Source: Deltaproteobacteria bacterium
GTDB taxonomy: Bacteria > Myxococcota_A > Polyangia > Haliangiales > SHYZ01
Direction: 5' to 3'
Length of the DNA: 64,000 nucleotides
Assembly: GCA_016210055.1 (NCBI GenBank)
Contig: JACQUZ010000167.1
Span: 1-64,000 of the forward strand
The notes beneath the pieces were generated by a model. The model had not been told where the DNA came from. It made no database searches and was given only the letters and a program-made list of their open reading frames with translations. Below, piece by piece: positions 26,029 through 34,668 of this stretch. Positions within the stretch are counted from its first letter, which is position 1. Every line of letters begins with the position of its first letter. The position numbers were made by a program, and so were the translations under genes.

Positions 26029-27549
26029 ATGAAGATTAAACTGGCACTCCTAGCACTACTGCGTCACTTCCCCGCCTGCTGCGAGCGCATCCGCCGGGCA
26101 TCTCGCGCCGTGCGTCCTCGCTCGCGCCTCGGCGTGCTTCAGCACGCCTTCGTTGCTCGCTTCGGGCGTCGCCGCGATCTGCCGCGGCGGGCTGCGCTCT
26201 CGCGATGGCGTGGAAATGACGCAGTAGTGCTCGCAATCGTCGCATTTCTCCTTTCCTCGCTGCCCGCCCGTGCAGAGGAGGCTGAGAAGATCGTAAAGAT
26301 CGAGGTCGAGGGCAACACGAAGACGAACGACGACACGGTGCTCCAGATCGCCGACGTCGAAACCGGGGACCGCATGAGCCCATCGCTCGGCGAGCGCATC
26401 AAGACAGACCTGGTGACGAGCGGCCTGTTCAAGGAAGTTCGCGTGGAGACCGCCCCTGCGCCTGGCGGAGTCAAGCTCATCATCACCGCCAAGGACAAGC
26501 ATTCTTGGGTGATTGGGCCCACGTTTTACAACCAGCCTGGGAACGTGGGGGCGGGCCTCGGCTTCGCCGAGAGCAACTTGAACGGCGAGAACAAGAAGCT
26601 GCTCTTGTACGGCCAGGTGGCGACCGCCGATTCCCTTTTCTTGGCCGCGTACCTCAACCCATCCATCCAGGGGAGCGCGTTCTATTGGCGGATCGACACC
26701 TTTCACCGTCGCGAGAGGGTCACCGAGTTCAGCTCGCCCGAGGAGTTCTTGGACCAGCCAGAGCCCGATCGCATCTCGACGATGTATTATCTTAATGCCG
26801 GACTTCTCCTCGGCGCGAACCTCTGGCGGGGCATGGCATTCGACACGCGCCTCCGCGGCGCGTACGTGTTCTACCGGGATCCCCATTGGGCGCTCAAGAC
26901 CAAGCAGGAGAGCCAGGGCTCACCAGGCGCCCCGCAGGACGATGGCTGGGACGTGTCGTCGGAATTCCGCCTGATTCGCGACAAGCGCGCCAACTGGTAC
27001 GGCATCACCACGGGAAGCCTGCTTCTTCTCTCCTACGAGCGTGCGCTTCCAGACCTGGGCTCAGATGTGGACTGGTGGATTGCCAGCGGGCGGCTCCAGT
27101 ACGCGATCAAGTACTTCAAGGAGCACAACCTGATCTGGAAATTATCGGCCGGAATCGGGAATCAATTGCCGTTCCAGCAGGAATTCACCTCCGGAGGCGC
27201 CCCAGGGCTTCGGGGATACACCAACCGCCAGTTCCGCGGCGATACGAAGGTGGCGTTCAACATGGAGTACTCGGTCCCGTTCTTCAAGATCGGCTCCTTC
27301 GCCTTCCGCGGGCTCGCGTTTTGGGACAGCGCGTTCACCACGTTTACACGCGACGAGGGGACGATTGGCCGCCATTACCTGCTGGGGCAAACCGATCCCA
27401 AGTTCAATCAATGGCGAAACGGCGTTGGCGCCGGATTCCGGGTGTTCGTGCGGTCGGTGGTCTTGCCGCTCGTCGGGGTGGATTATGGCTGTGGCGTGGA
27501 GGCCTGGGACTGCCACGTGTATTTTGCGCTCGGGTTGGTTGAGTTGTAG
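26029..27549 (+). CDS. Omp85/BamA-superfamily outer-membrane protein with one POTRA domain
   Basis: The protein has 506 residues from the ATG at 26029 with AAGGGAGA upstream. A single POTRA domain (EKIVKIEVEGNTKTNDDTVL ... SGLFKEVRVE) precedes a surface-antigen-type barrel with FTSGGAPGLRGYTNRQF, the RGY-like motif of the lid loop. It resembles short BamA/TamA relatives without the five-POTRA array; role in outer-membrane insertion or secretion is inferred. The signal-peptide codons are interrupted by a 180-bp palindrome (26052-26231) that adds 60 mostly Arg-rich residues in frame. The intact signal would read MKIKLALLAIVAFLLSSL and then PARA. A GTG at 26228 could start a shortened signal. 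The end overlaps btuF by 67 bp. Confidence 0.85.
   Translation: MKIKLALLALLRHFPACCERIRRASRAVRPRSRLGVLQHAFVARFGRRRDLPRRAALSRWRGNDAVVLAIVAFLLSSLPARAEEAEKIVKIEVEGNTKTNDDTVLQIADVETGDRMSPSLGERIKTDLVTSGLFKEVRVETAPAPGGVKLIITAKDKHSWVIGPTFYNQPGNVGAGLGFAESNLNGENKKLLLYGQVATADSLFLAAYLNPSIQGSAFYWRIDTFHRRERVTEFSSPEEFLDQPEPDRISTMYYLNAGLLLGANLWRGMAFDTRLRGAYVFYRDPHWALKTKQESQGSPGAPQDDGWDVSSEFRLIRDKRANWYGITTGSLLLLSYERALPDLGSDVDWWIASGRLQYAIKYFKEHNLIWKLSAGIGNQLPFQQEFTSGGAPGLRGYTNRQFRGDTKVAFNMEYSVPFFKIGSFAFRGLAFWDSAFTTFTRDEGTIGRHYLLGQTDPKFNQWRNGVGAGFRVFVRSVVLPLVGVDYGCGVEAWDCHVYFALGLVEL
26052..26231. mobile_element. 180-bp palindromic (MITE/REP-like) insertion inside a coding region
   Basis: Terminal inverted repeats of 20 bp with one mismatch bound the element: AGCACTACTGCGTCACTTCC at 26052-26071 and GGAAATGACGCAGTAGTGCT at 26212-26231. 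The arms continue as an imperfect inverted repeat to the centre, where GGCGTGCT-TC-AGCACGCC (26131-26148) forms a perfect hairpin almost exactly at the midpoint. Removing exactly 180 bp restores a standard signal peptide and keeps the frame. No transposase is present, so it would be a non-autonomous element. No clear target duplication is visible. I saw no second copy in this window. Family unknown. Confidence 0.72.
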
Positions 27550-28508
27550 GGCGTGTCATAGAGGGCCCGGTAGATCTCCTCGGTGGCCTCCAACATGGCG
27601 AGCCCAGGATCATCCAAGAGGTCGCCATCGACCTCGACAACGCCGCGCTCGCGCGTGCAGGCCGTGAGCTTTTCGAGCCCGGGGCGTCGGCACAAGAGGC
27701 TCCCCATCCCAGGCTTGGTCACCAAGACCTCTGGATCGAGCGAGAGGAGCTGCTCGGGCGAATACTCCGGCCAATTGCGGTAGGTCGTGGCCGCCACGTC
27801 CACGAGGCCCGCATGGACGAGCACGTCGTGGTAGCTCGTCCCCAGCGCCCCGCCGTAGAGGCGATCGCCATAGACGCTGACATACATGCCTTTTTTGCGG
27901 GCCTCCTCGGGCACCAAAGCAGCAACGCGTCGCATGCGCCACGCGAATCGATCGGCCAGGTCACGCCCGCGCTCCGGGTGCCCGATGACCTGAGCCACGG
28001 CGTGTACCTGTGGGACCAGGGTCGCGAGCCCTCGCATCTCCCCTAAGTCCATGACCTCGATTCCTGCCTCGCGAAGCCGAGCCACCTGCCGCGGATCACC
28101 ATAGCGATTCATGATCACGAGGTCCGGGCGAAGGGCGAGGATCGCCTCGATATCTTCGATATCTCTGACGCGAGCTTTCCCTGCCAGTCGGAATCCCATT
28201 TGCCTGCTGCGCGCGCTGAGCTCGGTGACGCCGACGATGCGCTCGAGCTCGCACAGCTCGAGGAGCAGTCGGTCCACGAACATGTTTCCCGACAGGATCC
28301 GGCGGTAGTGCCTTCGCGGCACCACATGCAGAGTCGCGTCGACGACTTCTTCCCCCGCCATCGCCGAGCGCACTCGCGGCCGGTCGTCCGAGTGGCGAGC
28401 ACGGGCGATTGGCTCCTCGCGGGACAAGGTGGCGCCGGCCGCCATGGCGAGCGCCACTGCTCCGAGTGCGGCCAGGGTGTTCAGCCAAGAAAGGCGAATT
28501 CGTCCCAT
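27483..28508 (-). CDS. btuF: Cobalamin ABC transporter substrate-binding protein
   Basis: The protein has 341 residues from an ATG at 28508, one base after the btuD stop; an in-frame upstream ATG lies inside btuD. A membrane-like N-terminus (LNTLAALGAVALAMAAGATLS) has no lipobox, so it may be a cleaved or uncleaved anchor. The class III binding-protein fold is seen in RIVGVTELSARSRQ, IEAILALRPDLVIMNRYGDP, the long helix AQVIGHPERGRDLADRFAWR and LLSLDPEVLVTKPG. Vitamin B12 specificity is inferred from the riboswitch and operon. The last 20 or so residues read over the 3' end of the convergent Omp85 gene. Confidence 0.88.
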   Translation of the reverse strand: MGRIRLSWLNTLAALGAVALAMAAGATLSREEPIARARHSDDRPRVRSAMAGEEVVDATLHVVPRRHYRRILSGNMFVDRLLLELCELERIVGVTELSARSRQMGFRLAGKARVRDIEDIEAILALRPDLVIMNRYGDPRQVARLREAGIEVMDLGEMRGLATLVPQVHAVAQVIGHPERGRDLADRFAWRMRRVAALVPEEARKKGMYVSVYGDRLYGGALGTSYHDVLVHAGLVDVAATTYRNWPEYSPEQLLSLDPEVLVTKPGMGSLLCRRPGLEKLTACTRERGVVEVDGDLLDDPGLAMLEATEEIYRALYDTPYNSTNPSAKYTWQSQASTPQP

Positions 28509-28509
28509 T

Positions 28510-29274
28510 CTAGGCCTCCTCAACCAGCCGATACCCCAGCCCACCACCGGCAACCAGGTCCACGCCCATGACCCGCCGCACGGGATCCTTGGTCACCACC
28601 TCCCCGACAGGACCGCTCAAGACGCACCTGCCCCCAGAAAGGAGGACGGCGTGGTCCGCCCACTGCAACGCGTCATCCAAGGAATGGAGCACCGTCACGA
28701 CGCAGTGCCCATCGCGCGCGAGGCCGCCGAGCATCTGAAGAAGTGACAGCGCATGGCAGACGTCTAGGGATGCCGTCGGCTCGTCCAGGAGAAGAACACG
28801 CGCCGACGTGGCGAGCGCGCGGGCGATGGTCACCCGCCTCTTTTGCCCATGCGACAGCTGATTGAATGGCGCCGACGCCAGCTCATGCACGTTCATGACC
28901 TGCATGGCCCTCTCGACCTCTGCCCGATCCGCTCGGCCCAGCCCACCCAGGCCGCTCGTGCGCGCGTACCTGCCTTGTGCCACGACTTCCCAACAGGAGA
29001 GCGGCGAGTCGAGAAGGGACTGCTGGGGGACGTAGGCCAAGAGCCGTGCTCGCGCCGCCGGAGACCTATTGAGCACGGGGGTCCCGTCGACGAGGACCGA
29101 CCCTGAGCAGCGAATCAGGCCCACGATCGCCTTGAGTAGCGTGCTCTTTCCTGCCCCGTTGGGTCCTAGGATAGCGGTGACCGTGCCATATTCGGCCCGC
29201 AGCGAGACTCGCTCGAGCACGAGCCTTTTGCCAAAGCGGACGGAGAGCCCCTCGATGGCGAGTGCCTCAGGCAA
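28510..29274 (-). CDS. btuD: Cobalamin ABC transporter ATP-binding protein
   Basis: The protein has 254 residues. Walker A GPNGAGKSTLLKA, signature FNQLSHGQKRRV (LSHGQ in place of LSGGQ), Walker B ARVLLLDEPTASLD and the switch His in VVTVLHSLDD. The TTG at 29274, with AAAGGG six bases upstream, fits best. It lies inside the end of btuC (8-bp overlap), so the proteins are co-translated. The fold type FecE/BtuD also serves iron siderophores; B12 is inferred from context. Confidence 0.9.
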   Translation of the reverse strand: MPEALAIEGLSVRFGKRLVLERVSLRAEYGTVTAILGPNGAGKSTLLKAIVGLIRCSGSVLVDGTPVLNRSPAARARLLAYVPQQSLLDSPLSCWEVVAQGRYARTSGLGGLGRADRAEVERAMQVMNVHELASAPFNQLSHGQKRRVTIARALATSARVLLLDEPTASLDVCHALSLLQMLGGLARDGHCVVTVLHSLDDALQWADHAVLLSGGRCVLSGPVGEVVTKDPVRRVMGVDLVAGGGLGYRLVEEA

Positions 29275-30304
29275 GTTGACCCTTTCGGCTCGATTGAAGA
29301 AGAAGGAACAGGAACAACGGAGCCCCGAGCAGGCCCGTGACGACCCCGAGTGGGATCTCGCTGCGCGAAGGCACCGCGCGAGCCAGGATGTCGCAGAGCA
29401 CCAGGAACGTGCCTCCGCCCAAGAACGCGGCAGGAAAGAGCCGTCGGCTTGCCACCCCGACGAACGGCCGGAGCGCGTGGGGAACAATCAGCCCAACAAA
29501 CCCCACGTTGCCGCCAATGGAGACCGCAGCCGCCGTCACGATGGCCACCCACGCGACAGTCCACGTCCTCACCAGCGGCACGTCTACCCCGAGCGTCCTG
29601 GCCTCCTCCTCGCCGGACAACATGAGATCCAGGGGGCGCCCCCAAAGCCAAAGCGCCGCAAGGCCAGCGCCGACGAGAGGCAGCGCCAAGAGGATGTGGC
29701 GTGGCCCCACTCCGCTCACGCTTCCCAAGGTGAAGGACATGACGGCCCTGCCGAGCTCGAACGACTCCTGCGCGAGGCTGGTGAGAAACGCACCAAGGCT
29801 TAGGAACAGCGACGACAGGAGGAATCCGGTGAGCAGGAGCAGGAGAAAGCTCGACGAATAGCGCGTCGCCCAAAGAAGGACTCCAAGCGCGAGGAGCGCC
29901 CCAGCGAGGCAGCCCATGGGGAGGACCATTTCCGGCGCCACGTGTGGGGGCCGGGCCCAGTCGGGTGCAAGATGAAACGCCAGGAGGGCAACTTGGCCAC
30001 CGAGGCTTGCTCCAGACGTGGTCCCCAGGATTGAGGGGCTCACGAGGGGATTGCGGAAGAGTCCCTGGAGGGCAACGCCTCCAATGGCGAGCGCGGCCCC
30101 TGCGAGGAAGGCCGCCCCAGCACGGAGGCCCCGGAGCCTGAGCAGCGTACCTCGCAGGTCGGCGTCGCCTAGGTCCCCGTGTCCGACGACAAGGGAGACC
30201 GCGAAGACGGCCACGCAAAGGAGCCCCAGGAACACGTACACCCAGGGGAGCGCGGGCCGACGATGTGGGCTAGTACCAGGCAAGATCCCTTGGCGGCAGG
30301 CCAC
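29267..30304 (-). CDS. btuC: Cobalamin ABC transporter permease (FecCD family)
   Basis: The protein has 345 residues with about ten transmembrane helices. Family motifs: GGVALQGLFRNPLVSPSILG, VSGVGPRHILLALPL, EARTLGVDV and GFVGLIVPHALRPFVG (the loop contacting the ATPase), then SRSEIPLGVVTGLLGAPLF. The GTG at 30304 overlaps the preceding lipoprotein gene by 35 bp; a slightly later start is possible. It forms the inner-membrane channel with BtuD. Confidence 0.9.
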   Translation of the reverse strand: MACRQGILPGTSPHRRPALPWVYVFLGLLCVAVFAVSLVVGHGDLGDADLRGTLLRLRGLRAGAAFLAGAALAIGGVALQGLFRNPLVSPSILGTTSGASLGGQVALLAFHLAPDWARPPHVAPEMVLPMGCLAGALLALGVLLWATRYSSSFLLLLLTGFLLSSLFLSLGAFLTSLAQESFELGRAVMSFTLGSVSGVGPRHILLALPLVGAGLAALWLWGRPLDLMLSGEEEARTLGVDVPLVRTWTVAWVAIVTAAAVSIGGNVGFVGLIVPHALRPFVGVASRRLFPAAFLGGGTFLVLCDILARAVPSRSEIPLGVVTGLLGAPLFLFLLLQSSRKGQLA

Positions 30305-31517
30305 GAGCAGGGTTCGGGACCACGGCGCCCGTCTTTACCACGGCCTGACCGGGCTTGGCTTCGAAAACGTGGATGCGGGGCTCGTTCTTGGACCCATCCG
30401 CGAGGTAAACCTTGTTCCGCTTGGTGTCCACGCGGAAGGCGCCAAGGACAAAGCCGCCGTTGGCATCGAAGAGCTTCTCCGCCGTTCCCGCTCTTGGATT
30501 AAAGGACCAAAAGGTATCCGGGGGGGGACCACTGAAGCTACCAAACGTCACCGTGAACCCCAGCTCGTCGCTCATCGATTGAACTTCAAACCCCGTGACG
30601 ACCCGCCCGCCAAATGGCGTGACGCGCAGCGTCTTTGTGATTGCGGGCGTCCTCGCGCCGAGGTCAATCGTCACGATCCCCGCGCCGTCGGCTTGCTTCT
30701 CTCCGTCGCTGAAACTCCCCCCGCAAGAGACGAGCAGGCTCTTTTGCGCCTCCAGGTAGTGGAGCCCGCCGCACCCCTTGAGGCCTGGGATGTCGATCGT
30801 CCCTTCGACGGCATCTTTTTCCGTGTCGACGACGACGATGCGCCCATGCCCTGCCGCCTTGTAGTCGGCGCTCAAGTTGGCGAGGGCCACGTAGACCTTT
30901 CCGTTGGCACGAATGGCCCGATCTGGCCGCGCTTGAATCTCAGCTCCTTCCACCTTGACGGCGTATGAGCCAAGGTCGATCCGCCCCGTGATGGCAGGGG
31001 TAGTGGGATTGATGATCAGGATGTCGCTCCCCTCGTCGAAGTCGGTCTTGTCGTCCGTTGGGCTTTCGTTGCGCTCATACCGCGTGACGTACGCCTTGGT
31101 CGCTGAGATGCTCACGACTTCGTGCGGATTGGCGAAGAAACCCGTGCCCACCGCGAGCTGGCGCGACGGCGTGCACGCGGTGGGATCAATCCAGGTGAGC
31201 GCCGAATTCCCCCGATCGATTGCCAGGAGCTCGTGCCCCTCCTGGGGCTGCGACGGCAGGACGACGTCGCCAGACAGCGCCAAGGACGGGGCGGGCGGCT
31301 TGGTCCCCGAGTTCATGCAGTCGTCGCGTGCGAGGGTGCCGGTCGCGGGATCGAGGAGCGAGATGCTCGTGGACGTGTAGTCGCTGTTGATAATGGCGAT
31401 TCCTTGCCCCTGACCCCGTATTTCCGGGGAGTCGGTCTCTTCCGTGCAGGCGGAGGACAGCCCGAGAGCGGCGGGCAGGATGGTCGCTAGGTGTAACTTG
31501 GACACGGTCAACTTCAT
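30270..31517 (-). CDS. Seven-bladed beta-propeller lipoprotein in the btuG position
   Basis: The protein has 415 residues from an ATG at 31517 that overlaps the btuB stop (ATGA). The signal ends in lipobox LSSAC, and the Cys is followed by an acidic run (TEETDSPE). The mature part shows about seven YncE-like repeats of a strand plus a D-x-T/A turn, such as ISLLDPATGTL, ILIINPTTPAITGRIDLG, IVVVDTEKDAVEGTIDIP, IVTIDLGARTPAITKTL and IHVFEAKPG. In Bacteroidetes, BtuG is a surface propeller lipoprotein that binds B12 tightly and caps BtuB. Gene position and fold type match, so a BtuG-like role is a strong inference. Direct homology to BtuG is not shown by eye. Confidence 0.8.
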   Translation of the reverse strand: MKLTVSKLHLATILPAALGLSSACTEETDSPEIRGQGQGIAIINSDYTSTSISLLDPATGTLARDDCMNSGTKPPAPSLALSGDVVLPSQPQEGHELLAIDRGNSALTWIDPTACTPSRQLAVGTGFFANPHEVVSISATKAYVTRYERNESPTDDKTDFDEGSDILIINPTTPAITGRIDLGSYAVKVEGAEIQARPDRAIRANGKVYVALANLSADYKAAGHGRIVVVDTEKDAVEGTIDIPGLKGCGGLHYLEAQKSLLVSCGGSFSDGEKQADGAGIVTIDLGARTPAITKTLRVTPFGGRVVTGFEVQSMSDELGFTVTFGSFSGPPPDTFWSFNPRAGTAEKLFDANGGFVLGAFRVDTKRNKVYLADGSKNEPRIHVFEAKPGQAVVKTGAVVPNPARGLPPRDLAWY

Positions 31518-33649
31518 GGCATGTGTTCCTTTTCTCTTGGGGTTGTGACGATGAGAGACAGAAATGCCGAGCGCCCGGGAAGCGGGAAGCCGGCGACGTC
31601 GCTTACGCGGGAATCGCCCAGGTTTTGCGCGCTGGCGATGAGGCGGACGCGGCCGCCCGCGGCCTCGAGGGACGCCCCGGCGCCGAGGAGGATACGCCGG
31701 GGCATGGCGACCAGGTTGGCGGCATCCACGTAGTTGCCGCTGGTCGCATCGAGCTCGACATGGAGGCCGAGGGTCATGTCCCGCCATCCGAGCGGAATGT
31801 GCCTTGCTTCGGGCCGAACGTACGCGCGGAGGCGTGGGCGAAGAGGCAGCTGTCGGTCGCGGCTGGCCGTGCTGTCGCTGGTGTCCCGAGCGTCGGTGAA
31901 CGTGGCCTGGAAGAACAGTCGCCCGTGACGGCCAAAAACCGCGCTGGCCGAGGTCTCTGCGCCGAGCACCCGCGCGGAGCCAATGTTGGCGGCGCGCGCC
32001 ACTCCGTAGGCGTTTTGCTGGAAATAGATGAGGTCGCTCACCTTGGTACCAAACAGCGACGCGTCCAGCGTGGCCACGAGGTTGGCGCGAGCGAACCGCG
32101 CGGAGACCCCCGCGTCGGCGCTCAAGCCCCACTCGGGCGCCAGATCGGGATTCCCCAAGAGGAACCCCGTGTTGCCGTAGAGCTCGGTGGAGGTCGGCAG
32201 GCGTGCGTACCTTCCCAGGTTCGCCCTAACGAAGGCTCCGTCGAGAATAGGGCGCAAGAGTGCCAAGCGAGCGATTGGGAGGATTCGCGTCAGGGGATCT
32301 GACGCGGGAAGCTGGTCTCCAAATAGGTCTCGCCCGGAGCGCACGTCCCGCGCGGCTTCCAGGCGCAAGGAGGGAACGACTTCCAAGCGGAGGGGCAAGA
32401 CGCGGACGTGGGCTTCCCCCCCGATGGCGGCGAATAGCCTGGAGGAGGGGGCTCCTTGGCTTGTCGCTAAGTTGTCCCTCGGTCGGAACGATTCATGCCG
32501 ACCGTCCACGATCGCAGCGAGACGGAGCCAGGACGAGAGGCGACGCGAGAGGCGGAGCGTGGCCCCGATTGCCCACGTCTTATCCCGCGTGTCCGTGGGG
32601 CCCGAGGCGATTTCGGACTTGGGGTCGTGGAGCGCCTGCTCGACGAGCATGGTGTAGAGCTGGGCCTTCAAGCGGCCGCCTGGGCCCAGCATGCCGCCGC
32701 GTGTCTTGTACGCGATGGACGCCACGCCGCGCAGGGTGCCCAGGGATACCGTGCGGGTGGGGTAGATGGCCATGCCGGGTAGCCCTTGATTCCGATGGAA
32801 CACGAGGAACGCCGTGGAGATCTCGCGGTCCCCAGGGAGATCGAGGGCAAGGCGGGCGAGGCCGTTCAGCTGGGTCAAGGCATTGTTCGACCGCGTGACC
32901 TGGCGATCGTCGGTCGTGTCGAAGCTCGTCCCATTGTCGGCCCGATAGGTGAAATCGCCGCTCGAGGTGAGAAACTCGGCGCCTCCGAGCACCCGCAAGG
33001 GTCCACTGGCCCACGAGCCGCGGCCGGCGCCCGAAAACAGGCCAAATGAGCCCATCCCCGCCTCTGCCTCTAGAGCGTCCCGTCGGGGAACAGAGGTGGT
33101 GATCGACACGATGCCGCCAATGGCCGACGTGCCGAAGGCAATGGGGCTCATCCCTCGGTAGACTTCAATTCGCTCGACGGCTCCAAGGGGTATCGTGGAC
33201 AGGTCCACCCCGCCACCGGTCGCCACGTTGAGCGGGATGCCATCCAGGTAGACGTGCACCTGCTCCCAGGTTGAGCCGCGAAGTGAGACGAGGGCGAGGG
33301 TGCCATGTCCACCTAGGCGCGTGACCGATACCCCCGGAAGCTCCGAAAGCACCTGGGGCAGGGATTCACCGCTCCTTGGCGTGCGATCGCGGGTCACGAC
33401 CGAAGCCGCGGCGGCGCTGTCCTCGGCAGGTGCCTGATCGGGCTCGGCAGTGACGATCGTTGCGAAGGTTGGGGCCGGGGCTGCGTCGGCGGTGAGCCGT
33501 GCTTCTGCGCCTTCTTCACTCTCGGCAGCTTTGGCGAAAGAGGACGCAAGAAAAACCATGGCCGCAGCCAAGAAGGCCGGCCAGCGAGATCCTCTTTTTT
33601 CATGCCCTCGAGCGAGATCCGCGCCCGAGACACCGTAGGACGACTGCAT
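31514..33649 (-). CDS. btuB: TonB-dependent outer-membrane cobalamin receptor
   Basis: The protein has 711 residues. The signal peptide WPAFLAAAMVFLASSFAKA is followed by a linker and then a plug domain with ESLPQVLSELPGVSVTRLGG, VSLRGSTWEQVHVYLDGIPL, and VERIEVYRGMSPIAFGTSA plus GGIVSITT. The barrel spans about 190-711, with LPTSTELYGNTGFLLGNPDL near its middle. No clear TonB box is visible. The cobalamin riboswitch 19 bp upstream fixes the substrate class. First gene of the B12-uptake operon; the stop overlaps the propeller lipoprotein start. Confidence 0.93.
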   Translation of the reverse strand: MQSSYGVSGADLARGHEKRGSRWPAFLAAAMVFLASSFAKAAESEEGAEARLTADAAPAPTFATIVTAEPDQAPAEDSAAAASVVTRDRTPRSGESLPQVLSELPGVSVTRLGGHGTLALVSLRGSTWEQVHVYLDGIPLNVATGGGVDLSTIPLGAVERIEVYRGMSPIAFGTSAIGGIVSITTSVPRRDALEAEAGMGSFGLFSGAGRGSWASGPLRVLGGAEFLTSSGDFTYRADNGTSFDTTDDRQVTRSNNALTQLNGLARLALDLPGDREISTAFLVFHRNQGLPGMAIYPTRTVSLGTLRGVASIAYKTRGGMLGPGGRLKAQLYTMLVEQALHDPKSEIASGPTDTRDKTWAIGATLRLSRRLSSWLRLAAIVDGRHESFRPRDNLATSQGAPSSRLFAAIGGEAHVRVLPLRLEVVPSLRLEAARDVRSGRDLFGDQLPASDPLTRILPIARLALLRPILDGAFVRANLGRYARLPTSTELYGNTGFLLGNPDLAPEWGLSADAGVSARFARANLVATLDASLFGTKVSDLIYFQQNAYGVARAANIGSARVLGAETSASAVFGRHGRLFFQATFTDARDTSDSTASRDRQLPLRPRLRAYVRPEARHIPLGWRDMTLGLHVELDATSGNYVDAANLVAMPRRILLGAGASLEAAGGRVRLIASAQNLGDSRVSDVAGFPLPGRSAFLSLIVTTPREKEHMP

Positions 33650-33667
33650 TCGGTACTCCGTCCATGG

Positions 33668-33872
33668 CTCGCAGGCAGGTCTCCTGGCTCGTGGATCTGT
33701 CGAACGAGGAACAACGACTCATTCGACGCGCCAGCCTCCCTTCCCAGCACCCCTCATGGGCACCAGTGGTCTCGAGGCATGGCTTTCCACTTACAGTGGC
33801 GGGACCGCGCCGGTCTTTCACCGGCTTCCCTTTCAAGCAGGCTTCTTAGCGGCCTGCACCTGCGACCAGCTG
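33668..33872 (-). promoter_or_regulatory. Cobalamin (adenosylcobalamin) riboswitch
   Basis: On the minus strand the conserved elements occur in order: GCCGGTGAAAGACCGGC (about 33825-33809), GCGGTCCCGCCACTGTAA (about 33808-33791) and the B12 box GCCAGGAGACCTGCC (33688-33674). The box ends 24 bases before the btuB ATG, next to its GGAG ribosome site, which suggests control of translation initiation, possibly with transcription effects. It would switch off B12 uptake when cobalamin is plentiful. Outer boundaries are approximate. Confidence 0.95.
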
Positions 33873-33948
33873 TTTAGTTGTCAAAGCGCAACACTGTTAA
33901 GACGAGCATCGGTGGGCGTCAAGGGAAAAGAGGGGGCAGGCGCTGCGG

Positions 33949-34668
33949 CTAAGATGCCCCATTCTCCGCGGGCACCGGCTTTGGCACAGGTGTCTCTACT
34001 GGCACCTCTACGGGCGCACGGCGTGCTTTCCGCGGCGGGGACGGGTCCCGCTCGAAGAGCGCCGCGAAGAGGCCTGGCGCGCCGTCGTCCGCGGCGGCGC
34101 GGGCACCGCGCTTGAGGGCGGCGAGCCGGGCTTCCCAAGGCAGCTCCTGCGCGGTCCGGCGAGAAAGGGCGGCGCGATAGGCTTCGGCGAGCCTGTCCAA
34201 GGGAGTCGAAGCTCGCTCGACGGCAAGCGCGGCTTTTTCGGCTGCCCTGGCGGCGCGGAGCGAGGGCGCCTGGGTCCCTTTCCGCTTCTGCACCTTGGCG
34301 ACGAGGGTCTTGACCACCTTCGCCTCCCGGGCCGTGCCGAGCTTCGCGATCGTGGACGGCGCATCGAAGCCCAGGGGCTTGAAGGGATTCATCCTGGGGA
34401 GCCCCTCTCCCACGAGCGCCGCAGCGAGCGCCATGAGTGCCTCATCCTGGACGACGTCTGCTTCGGCGACCTTCTCCTGTGCGGCACGCAGGGTACCTTC
34501 GGCCTTGTCGACTCCCGCCTGCGCCGCCGCCAGGGCGCGGTGTGCCTTCTCGAACAGGAGGAGCCGCTCTTTAATCGGCTTGGTATCCACGGTCTTTGCG
34601 GACTCGAGGATGTCGTTGCCGACTTGGATACGGCTCGCGGGATTCCTGTTGGCTTGGATGGTAGGCAT
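33949..34668 (-). CDS. Helical cytoplasmic protein of unknown function
   Basis: The protein has 239 residues from the ATG at 34668, with AGGAGG four bases upstream; an in-frame codon at 34713 is less likely. It is Ala/Lys/Arg/Glu-rich with a predicted coiled coil at about 45-90 (RALAAAQAGVDKAEGTLRAA) and further helices. It ends in a Pro/Val/Lys-rich tail (VEVPVETPVPKPVPAENG). No signal peptide, no family recognised. It lies upstream of the riboswitch on the same strand but is separated by the switch leader, so it is probably its own unit. Coding bias and the good ribosome site support a real gene. Confidence 0.72.
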   Translation of the reverse strand: MPTIQANRNPASRIQVGNDILESAKTVDTKPIKERLLLFEKAHRALAAAQAGVDKAEGTLRAAQEKVAEADVVQDEALMALAAALVGEGLPRMNPFKPLGFDAPSTIAKLGTAREAKVVKTLVAKVQKRKGTQAPSLRAARAAEKAALAVERASTPLDRLAEAYRAALSRRTAQELPWEARLAALKRGARAAADDGAPGLFAALFERDPSPPRKARRAPVEVPVETPVPKPVPAENGAS

